Shown here: in pieces, positions 9,929-18,786 of the stretch
How positions within the stretch are numbered: position 1 is the first letter of the stretch
Layout: the number at the start of each line of letters is the position of its first letter
Assembly: GCA_964390805.1 (NCBI GenBank)
Contig: CAYMKL010000040.1
Span: forward strand, 1-50,173
Reading direction: 5' to 3'
DNA length: 50,173 nucleotides
From: CAYMKL01 sp964390805
Lineage (GTDB): Bacteria > Chloroflexota > Anaerolineae > VGOG01
Program-made: the position numbers and the translations under genes
The notes under the pieces: generated by a model
The model's input: only the letters and a program-made list of their open reading frames with translations
The model's database searches: none
What the model was told of the DNA's origin: nothing

Positions 9929-11056
9929 ATGCTATTCCGTATTTGGAACCTCATCGTCAAAGAACTAATCCAACTCCGGCGCGATAAGTTGATGGTTCTC
10001 TTCGTGCTGTTGGGGCCACTGAGCGAGATGCTGATGGTGGCCTGGTCCACCTCCCAGGGTATCAATCACCTGCCGACGGCGGTGCTGGACCTGGATCACA
10101 CCGCCGCCAGCCGGGGACTGATCACGGCTATGGCCAACACGGAGACCTTTGATCCCTATTTCGTGGAGACGATGGATCAAGTATCTGACGACGTAGGCGG
10201 TGGGCGGGCGATGGCGGCCTGGGTGATTCCTGCCGGCTTCCAGGCGCGACTGAATGACACCGACAGTGATCCGCCGCAGGTACAGGTTGTTGTGGATGGC
10301 GCCGACGTGGTTGCGGCGCAGACGGCGGCGGAGGTCGCGCCGGGGATCGTCGCCAGCTACGGCCAAGAGGTGGCTCTGCAGCCAGCCGTGGTGGAGGCTG
10401 GCAGCGTGACGCCGCTGGACATGAGCTTGCGGGTGTGGTTCAACGAGGAGATGAAAGAGTCCAACTACATGATCCCGTCTGAGCTAGGCTTCATCGCCGC
10501 CGCCGTCGCCGCCATGGTCGCTGGCATGGGCATCGCCCGCGAGCGGGAACAGGGCACGCTGGAGCAGTTGATGGTCACGCCCATCCGACCGCTGGAGCTG
10601 GTACTGGGCAAGATGACGGTGGCCATCGTCCTGGGTTACACCGAGTTCCTGCTGATGCTGGGCATGGTGGTCTGGCTGTTCGACGTGCCGATGCGAGGCT
10701 CGCTGCCGCTGCTGATGGCGATTGCCCTCCTTTACATGATTGTAGAACTAGGTTGGGGGCTCACGATCTCCGCTGTGTCCAGCACACAGATGCAGTCCCT
10801 GCTCATTGGCTTTGCCATAGTCATGGTCATGGTCATCTTTTGCGGCTACGCTTTCCCCGTGGAGACCATGCCGCCGCTGATGCAGGCCATCGCCAACGTC
10901 TTTCCCCTGAAGCACTGGCTGATCATCTTGCGCAGCATCCTGCTCAAAGGGGCCGGGGTGTCGGTCTTCTGGCCGGAGCTGCTGGCCATTGCCAGCCTGG
11001 GGGTGGCGATCTACACAGGAACCGTGCTGCTCTTGCGGCGCAAGAAGCTGGAGTAG
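9929..11056 (+). CDS. ABC-2 type exporter permease, second copy
   Basis: 375 residues from ATG 9929. An upstream in-frame ATG at 9884 would add 15 residues read from the heptamer array and is unlikely. The architecture is the same as in the first permease: an N-terminal helix after VKELIQLRRDKL, a large external domain, then five or six helices. The motif EREQGTLEQLMVTPIRPLEL marks the coupling loop. It ends RRKKLE, 51 bp before the second ATPase. Confidence 0.9.
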   Translation: MLFRIWNLIVKELIQLRRDKLMVLFVLLGPLSEMLMVAWSTSQGINHLPTAVLDLDHTAASRGLITAMANTETFDPYFVETMDQVSDDVGGGRAMAAWVIPAGFQARLNDTDSDPPQVQVVVDGADVVAAQTAAEVAPGIVASYGQEVALQPAVVEAGSVTPLDMSLRVWFNEEMKESNYMIPSELGFIAAAVAAMVAGMGIAREREQGTLEQLMVTPIRPLELVLGKMTVAIVLGYTEFLLMLGMVVWLFDVPMRGSLPLLMAIALLYMIVELGWGLTISAVSSTQMQSLLIGFAIVMVMVIFCGYAFPVETMPPLMQAIANVFPLKHWLIILRSILLKGAGVSVFWPELLAIASLGVAIYTGTVLLLRRKKLE

Positions 11057-11064
11057 GTCTGGAA

Positions 11065-11143
11065 GATAGAAGATAGAAGATAGAAGGTAGATGGTAGAGG
11101 GTAGAGGATGTCCCACCTACAATCTACAACCTACAACCTACAA
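11065..11143. repeat. Inverted heptanucleotide array 3 (encodes a protein N-terminus)
   Basis: Left arm: GATAGAA three times, GGTAGAT, GGTAGAG twice (11065-11106). Right arm: CCTACAA, TCTACAA, CCTACAA, CCTACAA (11116-11143). The next ATPase gene starts at 11108 inside it, so its residues 4-12 are read from heptamers. Confidence 0.85.
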
Positions 11144-12064
11144 CCTGCCGTTGAGGCGGTGGAGCTGACCAAGCAGTTCGACAGTTTCACGGCCGTGGAC
11201 CGGGTGAGCTTCACCGTACGTCGAGGGGAGATCTTCGGCTTCCTGGGCCCCAACGGCGCGGGCAAGACGACCACCATCCGCATGCTGTTGGGCCTCATCA
11301 TCCCCACGGCCGGCCGGGCAACCGTGCTTGGCTTTGACATCATCCACCAGGTGGGCGAGATTCAGCAGCGCATCGGCTACATGTCGCAGCGATTCAGCCT
11401 GTACGACGACCTCACGGTGGCCGAGAACCTCAATTTTTTCGGCGGCACCTACGGCGTGCGGGGGGAGCGACTCCAGCAGCGCAAGGCTTATGTTTTGGCC
11501 ATGGCTGGCCTTCACGGGCGTGAGAACGAGCTGGCCGGCAATCTCTCGGGCGGCTGGCGGCAGCGGCTGGCCCTGGGCTGCGCCATTCTCCACGAGCCAG
11601 AAATGATCTTCCTGGACGAACCCACCGCCGGCGTGGATCCCATCTCGCGCCGCGAGTTCTGGGAGCTGCTTTACGCCCTATCGGACGAGGGACGCACCAT
11701 CTTTGTGACCACGCACTACATGGACGAGGCGGAGCACTGCCACCGGCTGGCCTTCATCCAGCGCGGTCGTTTGGTGGCCCTGGGGTCGCCGGAAGAGATC
11801 AAGCTGGAGAAGATGCGCGGCCAGGTGATGGAGATAGACTGCGCCGCGCCAGAGGTCGCCATGGGCCTGCTGCGGGAGACCGGTCTGTTCGACGAGGTGT
11901 CGCTCTACGGCGCGCTGATCCACGTCGTGGCCGAGGGCGCTGAGGCGCATCGGCCCCAGGTCAAGGCGGTCTTACAACAGGCTGGCATCGTCATACGCAG
12001 CATAGAAATCATCGCCCCGTCGCTGGAAGACGTGTTCATCGAAGCCGTAAAACGTGAAACGTAA
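11108..12064 (+). CDS. ABC-2 exporter ATPase, second copy (YbhF C-half-like)
   Basis: 318 residues with Walker A GPNGAGKTT (about residues 50-58), signature LSGGWRQR, Walker B MIFLDEPTAGVDP and an intact H-loop (VTTHYMDEAEHC). In E. coli two such ATPase halves are fused in YbhF; here they are separate genes of one operon. Both ends of the frame are unusual: residues 4-12 come from heptamer array 3 and the last residues (KRET) and stop codon from heptamer array 4. The family core begins near VEAVELTKQF, so a shorter start is possible, but no better start codon with a ribosome site is visible. Confidence 0.9.
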   Translation: MSHLQSTTYNLQPAVEAVELTKQFDSFTAVDRVSFTVRRGEIFGFLGPNGAGKTTTIRMLLGLIIPTAGRATVLGFDIIHQVGEIQQRIGYMSQRFSLYDDLTVAENLNFFGGTYGVRGERLQQRKAYVLAMAGLHGRENELAGNLSGGWRQRLALGCAILHEPEMIFLDEPTAGVDPISRREFWELLYALSDEGRTIFVTTHYMDEAEHCHRLAFIQRGRLVALGSPEEIKLEKMRGQVMEIDCAAPEVAMGLLRETGLFDEVSLYGALIHVVAEGAEAHRPQVKAVLQQAGIVIRSIEIIAPSLEDVFIEAVKRET

Positions 12065-12119
12065 AACGTCAATCGCGAAAAGAGGCGTTTACGTTTTACG
12101 TTTCACGCATCACGCACAG
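12046..12119. repeat. Inverted heptanucleotide array 4 (supplies a stop codon)
   Basis: Left arm: CGTAAAA, CGTGAAA, CGTAAAA, CGTCAAT, CGCGAAA (12046-12080). Right arm: CGTTTA, CGTTTTA, CGTTTCA, CGCATCA, CGCACAG (12086-12119). The stop codon of the second ATPase (12062-12064) lies in the left arm. The units are shared with array 6 at 27632-27696. Confidence 0.85.
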
Positions 12120-12133
12120 ACAGGAGAATCTCA

Positions 12134-14428
12134 ATGAAACGAAAACTTGGTATCATCGCGGTTGTTGTCGCCCTTATTGCGGGCGCTGTAGGCATCGGCT
12201 GGGCCTACTTCCGTCTCAACCCGGCCGCCTGGGATGATTTCGTGGCTGAGATGCGGGGCGAGACGACGAGCAGCGTGGCCCCGCGCTCGGTGAAACGGCC
12301 AGCGCGTAAGGCTGGGGGGTTGTTCGCCTCCGGCACCATCGAGGCCGAGGAGGTGACCGTTGCTGCTGAGATGGGCGGGCGCATTGTCACCCTGCTCGTC
12401 GTCGAGGGGGACGAGGTCGCCGCTGGCGACGTGCTGGTCAAGCTGGACCAGACGATTCTTCTGGCCCAGCGGGAGCAGGCCGAGGCAGCCGTGGCCCAGG
12501 CGCTGGCGGCGCTGGAGGCAGCGCGGGCGCAACTGGCCCTGGCCAAAGCCGGCGCCCGCGGCGAAGAGATCGCCATGGCCGAGGGTCAAGTGGACAGTGC
12601 GCAGGCCGGTCTGGAAGCGGCTCAGGGCCAACAAGCCGCCGCCGAAGCCGAGCTGAAGGTGACGAGGGCGCAACTGTCGGCGGCAAATGTAGCCCAGACC
12701 AACGCCGAGTTGCTGGTGACGGCTGCCCAGGCGGGGCTCGACGGAGCCGAGGCNNNNNNNNNNNNNNNNNNNNNNNNNNNNNNNNNNNNNNNNNNNNNNN
12801 NNNNNNNNNNNNNNNNNNNNNNNNNNNNNNNNNNNNNNNNNNNNNNNNNNNNNCCAACGCCGAGTTGCTGGTGACGGCTGCCCAGGCGGGGCTCGACGGA
12901 GCCGAGGCCCAACTGTCGGCGGCAAAGGTGGCCGAGACCAATGCCGAGTTGCTGGTGACGGCTGCCCAGGCGGGGCTCGACGGAGCCGAGGCTCAAACAT
13001 CGGCAGCAGAGGTGGCCGAGACCAATGCCGAGTTGCTGGTGACGGCTGCCCAGGCAGACCTCGACAAGGCCGAGGCACAACTGGCCCAGGTGCAGGCGGG
13101 AGCTACTAAAGACGACATCGCCATCGCCCAGAGTGCTGTGGATAGCGCGCAGGCCCAGTTGGAACAATGGCAAGCCGGCCCGGACGAGGAAACGGTGGAT
13201 ATCGCTAAACTGAATTGGGATTTGGCCAATATTTCCCTGTGGCAAGCCCAATTGGAACGGGATGCAACCAAGGGAGTTCCCGGAGTTCCCGGCTACCAAA
13301 AGGATCTAGCTGATGCAGCCGTCAGTGCGGCAGAGATCGCGGCTGGCATCGCTCAGTTGCAGCACGAACTGGCGACCAAAGGTGCGACCAACGAACAACT
13401 TCGCGTCGCTCAGGCTGCGGTAAACCTGGCTCAGGCTCAACTGGACAAGGTCGAAGCCGGCGCTCGTCCTGAGGAGGCGGACATGGCTCAGGCTGGGGTG
13501 GATGCTGCCAAGGCGCAATTGGCCCAGGCTGAGGCAGGCGTAGACGCAGCGGAAGCCAACGTGGATANNNNNNNNNNNNNNNNNNNNNNNNNNNNNNNNN
13601 NNNNNNNNNNNNNNNNNNNNNNNNNNNNNNNNNNNNNNNNNNNNNNNNNNNNNNNNNNNNNNNNNNNCGGCCCAGGCTGGGGTGGATGCCGCCCAGGTGC
13701 AATTAGCCCAGGCCGAGGCAGGCGTAGACGCAGCGAAAGCCAACGTGGATACGGCCCAGGCTGGGGTGGATGCCGCCCAGGTGCAATTAGCCCAGGCCGA
13801 GGCAGGAGTAGACGCGGCCAAAGTCAACGTGGACACGGCGAAGGCTGGCATAGAGGCAGCCCAGGCGGCGGCGATCATCGCCCAGGCTGGCACCGACGCG
13901 GCCCAGGCCCAACTTGACCAGGCCCAGGCATCTCTCGATCTATTGAAGGCCGGCGCTCAGCGTGAGCAAATCTCGCTGCTGGAGGCCAACGTCACCCAGG
14001 CCGAGGCAGCCCTGGCTGGTGCCAAGGCTGCCTTGAAAGTGCTGGACGCTCAGTTGGAGCGCATGACGCTGAATGCCGCGGTGGGCGGCATCGTCGTCGA
14101 GCGACTGGTGCATCCTGGCGAACTGGCCTCGCCTGGCGGATCGCTGTTCACCCTGGCCAACCTGGACGAGGTGACGCTGACCGTCTACGTGCCCGAGGCC
14201 GATCTGGGGCAGGTGTGGCTGGGCCAAACGGTGGAGGTCACCGTGGACGCTTACGGCGACATCTTCACCGGCCAGGTCTCCCACATCGCGTCCAGGGCCG
14301 AGTTCACGCCCAAAAACGTGCAGACCCAAGAAGAGCGGGTGCACATGGTATTTGCCGTCAAGATCCAATTGGACAACGCCGACCACCGCCTTAAGCCGGG
14401 CATGCCGGCCGATGCGAAGTTTCAGTAA
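12134..14428 (+). CDS. HlyD/YbhG-type periplasmic adaptor with long coiled coil (two assembly gaps)
   Basis: Membrane-fusion protein: N-terminal signal anchor (residues about 5-26), a barrel-sandwich half (SGTIEAEEVTVAAEMGGRIV), a very long Ala/Gln-rich coiled coil, the second half (AVGGIVVERLVHPGELASPG) and a beta-barrel ending DNADHRLKPGMPADAKFQ. It would link the permeases to the cell exterior. The coiled coil is built of 28-residue (84-bp, four-heptad) repeats, one set before and one after position 13100. Both sets are broken by 100-N gaps, which is why the frame appears to change at each gap; gap length is arbitrary and I treat it as one intact gene. True length and copy number are unknown. 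Confidence 0.85.
12754..12853. other. Assembly gap of 100 N inside the first 84-bp repeat set
   Basis: Exactly 100 N. The sequence on both sides is the same 84-bp unit (encoding NAELLVTAAQAGLDGAEA), so the gap marks a repeat that could not be assembled. Confidence 0.95.
13568..13667. other. Assembly gap of 100 N inside the second 84-bp repeat set
   Basis: Exactly 100 N, flanked on both sides by the unit encoding AQAGVDAAQVQLAQAEAGVD. As with the first gap, repeat collapse is the obvious cause. Confidence 0.95.
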
Positions 14429-14486
14429 TTTGGAACAACGGACCAGTAGGATTTAACGGACGCAGGAAGAAAACGGTAAAACTGTG

Positions 14487-15839
14487 CTATCCCTTTCCCC
14501 GCTTTCTAAAACTCAACCTCAGCGGTGTTCCCAGGAAGCCGTAATGCTCTCTCAGTCGGTTCTCCAGGTAGCGTTCGTAGGAGAAGTGCACCAGGCGGGG
14601 GTCGTTGACGAAGAAGACGAAGGTGGGGGGATCAACGGTTGCCTGGGTGGCGTAGTAGAACTTCAGGCGCTTGCCGGCCTTGCTGGGCGGGGCGTGGCGA
14701 GCTATGGCCTCCTGCAAGATGCGGTTCAGCTCGGCGGTGGGGATGCGGATAAAACGATTCTCATGGACACGCAAGGCGGTAGGCAGAACCTCATCTACTC
14801 GCTGGCCGGTCAGCGCTGAGATGAAGATCACGGGCACGTAGTCCAGGAAGCGCAAGACGGTGCGTATATGCTCCATGTAAACCAGCATGGTATAAGTATC
14901 CTTCTCCACCAAGTCCCATTTGTTGACCACCACCACCACGCTTTTGGCTTCCTCCAGGATATAGCCGGCGATGTGAGCATCCTGGGCGGTGGCTCCCTCC
15001 ACAGCATCTATGAGCAGCAGCACCACATCGGCTCGATTTATGGTCCTCAGGGCCCTCAGCACACTGTATTCTTCTACCCCTCGCTGGATGCGACCCTTCC
15101 TGCGAATGCCGGCCGTGTCTATGAGCACCACCGTCTCGCCCTCCCACTCTACCTGGGTATCAATCGCGTCCCGAGTCGTGCCTGGGACATCGTGGACGAT
15201 GGCCCGCTCCTGCCCCAGGATCTTGTTGAGCAAGGAGGACTTGCCCACGTTGGGCCGCCCGACGATGGCTATTTTGACCGCCTCCAGCTCTTCCTCTTCC
15301 TCCTCGACAGGGAAAGCTCTTACTATCTGATCCAACAGGTCGCCGCTGCCTGTGCCGTGCAGGGCCGAGATGGGGTATGGCTCGCCCAGGCCCAGGGCAT
15401 AGAACTCCACTGCCTCCTCTAGACGGGCCTGGCTTTCGGCCTTGTTGACGGCCAGCAGCACCGGCTTGGCCGTGCGGCGGAGAACCTGAGCCACCTCCTC
15501 ATCGCCTGCCGTCAGCCCGTCCTTAACGTCAACCAGGAAGAGGATCACATCGGCCTCGGCGATGGCCATCTGCGCCTGTGCTCGCACCTGGGCCATGAGG
15601 TCCCAGTCCCGAGCTTCGTCGAAGGGCGCATCGAAGGAGTCGCTGGAGTCGAGTTCTAGCCCCGCTGTGTCCACCAGGATGAAGCTCACCCCGCCCCACT
15701 CGGCTTCGGCGTAAAGGCGGTCACGGGTGGTGCCTGGCACTTCATGGGTGATGGCCAGTCGCTCCCCCACCAGCCTGTTGAATAGAGTTGACTTGCCAAC
15801 GTTGGGCCGGCCAACGATGGCTACGATAGGTTTAGGCAT
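14487..15839 (-). CDS. der: GTPase Der (EngA), ribosome assembly
   Basis: 450 residues, the usual length. Two tandem GTPase domains, each with G1 GRPNVGKS (residues about 8-15 and 190-197), DTAG (G3) and NKxE/NKWD (G4), followed by the KH-like C-terminal domain ending LRLSFRKRGKG. Der acts in maturation of the 50S subunit. I use ATG 15839 (MPKPIVAIVG) because an alternative at 15851 would read from the heptamer array. It is the last gene of a minus-strand group after cdaA and cdaR; it converges with the HlyD gene with a 58-bp gap and no clear terminator. Confidence 0.97.
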   Translation of the reverse strand: MPKPIVAIVGRPNVGKSTLFNRLVGERLAITHEVPGTTRDRLYAEAEWGGVSFILVDTAGLELDSSDSFDAPFDEARDWDLMAQVRAQAQMAIAEADVILFLVDVKDGLTAGDEEVAQVLRRTAKPVLLAVNKAESQARLEEAVEFYALGLGEPYPISALHGTGSGDLLDQIVRAFPVEEEEEELEAVKIAIVGRPNVGKSSLLNKILGQERAIVHDVPGTTRDAIDTQVEWEGETVVLIDTAGIRRKGRIQRGVEEYSVLRALRTINRADVVLLLIDAVEGATAQDAHIAGYILEEAKSVVVVVNKWDLVEKDTYTMLVYMEHIRTVLRFLDYVPVIFISALTGQRVDEVLPTALRVHENRFIRIPTAELNRILQEAIARHAPPSKAGKRLKFYYATQATVDPPTFVFFVNDPRLVHFSYERYLENRLREHYGFLGTPLRLSFRKRGKG

Positions 15840-15841
15840 AT

Positions 15842-15928
15842 CAAATCCCAATGATCAATGACCAAATCCCAATGATCAATGACCAAATCCCAATTTACAT
15901 TTGGTCATTGGTCATTTGCCATTGGTCA
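15842..15928. repeat. Inverted heptanucleotide array 5 (supplies a stop codon)
   Basis: Left arm: CAAATCC, CAATGAT, CAATGAC twice in a 21-bp super-repeat, then CAAATCC, CAATTTA (15842-15897). Right arm: TTGGTCA, TTGGTCA, TTTGCCA, TTGGTCA (15901-15928). It fills the space between cdaR and der; the TGA stop of cdaR (15926-15928) is within the last unit. Confidence 0.85.
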
Positions 15929-17791
15929 TTGAATAGTGATCGGCACCTGGCAAGGCTCGATGAAGTTTCCGTCATTCTTGACTACCACCAAACGGAACCA
16001 GTAGTCCCCAGGAAGCAGGGCCGAAGTGTCCCAAACGCCCAGGAGCCCATCAGTCACAGGTCGCTCGAAGCGCTGCAGGAACGACCACTCAGATGTCCCC
16101 TCGTAGCGAAACTCAAACTTGTAATAGTCGAAGTCATCAACGTATGCGGACCCAGTGATCTGGACGGGGCCCTGCAACATGGCATTCACGGCAGGATAAG
16201 TGAGACGGGCGCCGGGATCGGGACACTCGGCCAGGGGCGCAGGTGTGGCCGTAGGGGAGGGTTCGGGCGTGATCGTGGGCGTGGGGGTGGGCTGCGGTGG
16301 CGTTGGGGTTAGCGTCTCGACAGGCTCCGTCGTCTCGACAGGCTCCGTCGTCTCGACAGGCTCCGTCGTCTCGACAGGCTCTGTCGTCTCGACAGGCTCC
16401 GTCGTCTCGACAGACTGCGGCGTTTCGACAGGCTCCGTCGTCTCGACAGGCTCCGTCGTCTCGACAGACTGCGGCGTCTCGACAGTCGGCGGTGTTTCGA
16501 CTGGTTGCGGCGTCTCAGTTGGCTGTGGCGTCTCGGTAGGCCACGGCGTCTCAGTTGGCTGTGGTGTCTGGGTCGGGACGAAGGTGGGGCCAAAACCTAT
16601 CTCCACCTCGATAGTGTCCGGCAAGATGCTCTCCACCTTGAGCCCCTCCGGCACGACGACTTTGGGCGTTATCTTATGGGTACCCCGCTGCAGCTCGTAG
16701 AGGTCCAGGACGACCTGTACATCCTCCGCCTTCAGTGCGTCCAGCTTGGGCACGGGGCCTGAGATGATGACATCCACCACATCGGGCGACGGCATGGCCC
16801 TTAAGCTTGGCTGCAATCCCTGTACGACCAACCCCCGCTGCATGGTCAGGCTGCTTTCAATGGCCGTCACGCTGATTGAAACGAGGACAGATTGCTCACC
16901 CAGCACGGTGACACCTTGGGGCAAGGTCATGGTGACCCGCTCGACAATATTAGCATGGGCATCGCTGACGTCTATAGGGACTGTTTCCAGGTAGCCGGGT
17001 ATCCCCTCAATGACCAGAGGACTGCCCAGGATGGTCATGTTGGATGGCTCGACGGAAACGTTGCTGATGCGGTAACCAGCAGCTACCACTCCCTCCATGA
17101 TGGGTCTCACAGATACTTCTTTATAACCGAGTCTCTGCTCGACGGCCACCCGGACCTGGACCTCAGGTGGATCAATGTCCACCCAGCCCACGGCTTGACC
17201 CTTCTCATTCCGCGCTGACAGGTCTACCGACTGCTCCACGACTTCTTTAGCCCCTCCCAGATAGATTTCAGCCACCAACTCGCTCACCTGATCAACCATG
17301 GAGGCTGGCCCGCTCACCTTTGCCTGGGAAGGAGTGACGGTAGGCGTCCGGTCAACGTAGCCCAGGGGGGGATTATCTACCACTGTGGCCTGCACCTCCA
17401 GCTCTTTCTCCCGGTACTCTTCCAGGCGAATGCTGACCTCAGGGGGCTGTACTTCCAGGATATTGACATACCGATCGGTGCAAGTGACCTGGATCTCGAC
17501 ATCATGCCGTCCGACGGGCAACCCTTCCAGGTCAATCAGAGCTTCGAATTTCTCGGCATTCAACCTGTCCCAACTGGCTTGAGGCGCTCGGACAGCGACT
17601 TTGACGTTCTTGACGACTTCGGGGAAGATGACCATGCCCTCGGCCTTGTTCAACACCTGGACAGGTATATTTTCGGGGAAGGTATCCCTGATGCTAGGGT
17701 TCTGCTCATCGGTGGCTACCACCCAGATAGTTACTGCCAGGATGATAGCCAACGCCACTGAACCGAAATCGTTAAAAGCCCGACGAATCAT
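15926..17791 (-). CDS. cdaR: YbbR/CdaR-type regulator with Pro/Thr linker and extra C-terminal domain
   Basis: 621 residues. An N-terminal membrane helix (about 9-26) is followed by YbbR repeats to about residue 400. The typical partner role is control of the diadenylate cyclase CdaA, encoded 3 bp upstream. Unusually, the protein continues with a Pro/Thr/Glu linker of about 110 residues, part of it a run of PVETTE hexads, and a roughly 100-residue beta-rich domain (SAYVDDFDYYKFEFRYEGTS) that resembles an Ig-like or fibronectin-like extracellular module. The linker and end domain should lie outside the cell, so this CdaR may sense or bind the wall or surface; that is inference. The stop codon lies in the heptamer array. 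Confidence 0.85.
   Translation of the reverse strand: MIRRAFNDFGSVALAIILAVTIWVVATDEQNPSIRDTFPENIPVQVLNKAEGMVIFPEVVKNVKVAVRAPQASWDRLNAEKFEALIDLEGLPVGRHDVEIQVTCTDRYVNILEVQPPEVSIRLEEYREKELEVQATVVDNPPLGYVDRTPTVTPSQAKVSGPASMVDQVSELVAEIYLGGAKEVVEQSVDLSARNEKGQAVGWVDIDPPEVQVRVAVEQRLGYKEVSVRPIMEGVVAAGYRISNVSVEPSNMTILGSPLVIEGIPGYLETVPIDVSDAHANIVERVTMTLPQGVTVLGEQSVLVSISVTAIESSLTMQRGLVVQGLQPSLRAMPSPDVVDVIISGPVPKLDALKAEDVQVVLDLYELQRGTHKITPKVVVPEGLKVESILPDTIEVEIGFGPTFVPTQTPQPTETPWPTETPQPTETPQPVETPPTVETPQSVETTEPVETTEPVETPQSVETTEPVETTEPVETTEPVETTEPVETTEPVETLTPTPPQPTPTPTITPEPSPTATPAPLAECPDPGARLTYPAVNAMLQGPVQITGSAYVDDFDYYKFEFRYEGTSEWSFLQRFERPVTDGLLGVWDTSALLPGDYWFRLVVVKNDGNFIEPCQVPITIQ
16310..16500 (-). repeat. 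18-bp tandem repeat encoding PVETTE/PVETPQ hexads
   Basis: TCTCGACAGGCTCCGTCG-type units repeat about ten times with small changes and encode the extracellular linker of CdaR. Such arrays change length easily. Confidence 0.85.
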
Positions 17792-17794
17792 ATT

Positions 17795-18619
17795 CTATAC
17801 CCTGCTCGTTAATCGCCCAATCCAATCCAACCAGCGAGGCCAAGCCCTCTGGAGCCGTGGCTTGTAGAAAGCCTGCAGGATCTTCCCCAGCCGCTTTACG
17901 TCGAGGCGGCGGACCATGCGGGCGTTGTGGGCGATGGAAATGATGCCTGTCTCCTCAGAGACGATGATGGCAACGGCGTCGGTCTCCTCGGTTACCCCCA
18001 TGGCCGCCCGATGGCGGAGGCCCAGTTGACGATCGGGCATGATATCGCCCGCCAAAGGCAACACGCAGCCCGCTGCCACGATCTCGTCCTCGCGAATGAT
18101 GACCGCCCCATCGTGCAGGGCAGTGTTGGGGAAAAAGATGGTCAAAAGGAGCCCACAGGAGACCTTACCACCCACCCTTGTCCCTGTGTCAATGTACTCT
18201 TGCAGACCCGTCTCCCGCTCCAGGACGATGAGAGCTCCGTGACGACGCTCCGACAGGCGTTGGCAGGCCTGGCTTATTTCCTCAATCACCAAATCGCTAG
18301 TGGATTCCTGACGGTTCATCAAGTACCCTGCCCGTCCCACGCGCTCTAGAGCCCGCCGCAGCTCAGGCTGGAAAATCACAGGGATAGCTACCAAAAGAGC
18401 GGAGAGCGAGTTCCTGATAAGCCAACTGAAGGCCGTTAACTTCAGGACGCTGGTGATTAGAATAGTCAGTAAGACTACGATGATCACGCCCCGCAGTAAC
18501 TGCACGGCCTGAGTGCCCTGCATCAAGCGGAGCACCGCATAGAAAATCAGGGCCACCAACAAGATGTCAATCACACTCAGCAAATTGAGGCGTGGAAATA
18601 CCCAGAGAATATCGGACAA
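17795..18619 (-). CDS. cdaA: Diadenylate cyclase CdaA (c-di-AMP synthase)
   Basis: 274 residues: three N-terminal membrane helices (about 15-33, 40-60 and 63-85), then a DisA_N cyclase domain with the catalytic HDGAVIIRED and the RHRAAMGVTEETDA nucleotide-binding motif. It joins two ATP molecules to form c-di-AMP, which controls potassium and osmolyte transport. The adjacent cdaR encodes its membrane-bound regulator; the pairing is the classic cdaA-cdaR arrangement, although glmM is not in the window. No clear promoter is seen in the 170 bp upstream. Confidence 0.95.
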   Translation of the reverse strand: MSDILWVFPRLNLLSVIDILLVALIFYAVLRLMQGTQAVQLLRGVIIVVLLTILITSVLKLTAFSWLIRNSLSALLVAIPVIFQPELRRALERVGRAGYLMNRQESTSDLVIEEISQACQRLSERRHGALIVLERETGLQEYIDTGTRVGGKVSCGLLLTIFFPNTALHDGAVIIREDEIVAAGCVLPLAGDIMPDRQLGLRHRAAMGVTEETDAVAIIVSEETGIISIAHNARMVRRLDVKRLGKILQAFYKPRLQRAWPRWLDWIGRLTSRV

Positions 18620-18680
18620 ACCTATCCTCCGTCTTGAAGCTCAAAGTTCAAAAGCAATGCCAGGATCGCTTCTGCTACGG

Positions 18681-18734
18681 AGGGGCGTCCCCGCCCGATT
18701 TGGCAACCAAACTGCACGGGGCGGGGACGCCCCT
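18681..18734. repeat. GC-rich hairpin repeat, copy 2
   Basis: AGGGGCGTCCCCGCCC (18681-18696) and its exact complement GGGCGGGGACGCCCCT (18719-18734), 22-bp loop with a nested TTTGG/CCAAA stem. It is related to the copy at 2615-2658 and lies between argF and cdaA. Confidence 0.8.
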
Positions 18735-18786
18735 TGGTGGCGGTTTCGGTGAGTGAAGAGAGTGCACGGGACTTCACCACAGTTGC

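Noticed and set aside
12754..13667. Three separate adaptor genes or a frameshifted pseudogene
   Set aside because: The frame changes occur exactly at the 100-N gaps of arbitrary length, and motif order is that of one HlyD-type protein.
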